Below, piece by piece: positions 5,373-5,381 of a DNA stretch of 5,381 nucleotides (positions are counted from its first letter, which is position 1; each line of letters starts with the position of its first letter). Under the pieces are notes generated by a model. It was not told the DNA's origin. It did no database searches and was given only the letters and a program-made list of their open reading frames with translations. The position numbers and the translations under genes were made by a program. The stretch is from contig DAOUTC010000088.1 of the NCBI GenBank assembly GCA_030626915.1, positions 1 to 5,381 of the forward strand, read 5' to 3'. The DNA is from Dehalococcoidia bacterium (GTDB taxonomy: Bacteria > Chloroflexota > Dehalococcoidia > GIF9 > AB-539-J10).

Positions 5373-5381
5373 AATTCCCAC

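Overview
The window reads as a chromosomal segment from a bacterium of moderate GC content with strong AAGGAGG ribosome binding sites. It is littered with short palindromic repeats built around TGTCATTGCGAG / GAAGCAATCTC. I associate that repeat style with Dehalococcoidia-type Chloroflexota genomes from sediment or groundwater, but nothing here fixes the taxonomy.

Layout. (1) A tRNA-Arg(CCG) gene lies at 16-87 on the minus strand, with its own promoter at 97-125. (2) From 126 to 641 there is no convincing gene. This stretch holds GC-rich hairpins, two clusters of palindromic repeats and a good promoter (389-417) facing right. (3) A plus-strand pair follows. Positions 642-2351 encode a secreted protein anchored by a C-terminal membrane segment, with about four IPT/Ig-like beta-sandwich repeats and one fibronectin-III-like domain. 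Positions 2509-3684 encode a divergent cytoplasmic GTPase of the FtsZ/tubulin superfamily. A repeat pair separates the two genes. (4) The convergent intergenic region 3685-3866 is mostly palindromic repeat of a sister family. (5) On the minus strand, 3867-5291 encodes a phage-type terminase large subunit (TerL) with recognisable ATPase and nuclease motifs. Its reading frame contains a complete palindromic repeat pair, translated as about 25 extra residues inside the nuclease domain. (6) Directly upstream of the terminase start, at 5296-5372, lies an array of heptamers that stays in register for eleven units.

How the parts relate. The Ig-like membrane protein and the tubulin-like GTPase are co-oriented and may form a cell-envelope module, with a filament-forming protein inside and an anchored surface protein outside; this is inference from context. 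The terminase is convergent to that pair, has no visible small terminase, portal or capsid gene beside it within the window, and looks like the edge of a prophage or an orphan remnant. The most interesting signals are the in-frame repeat inside the terminase, the covariation of the repeat stems, which argues for selection or mobility acting on a folded form, and the tubulin-like/Ig-like pair.
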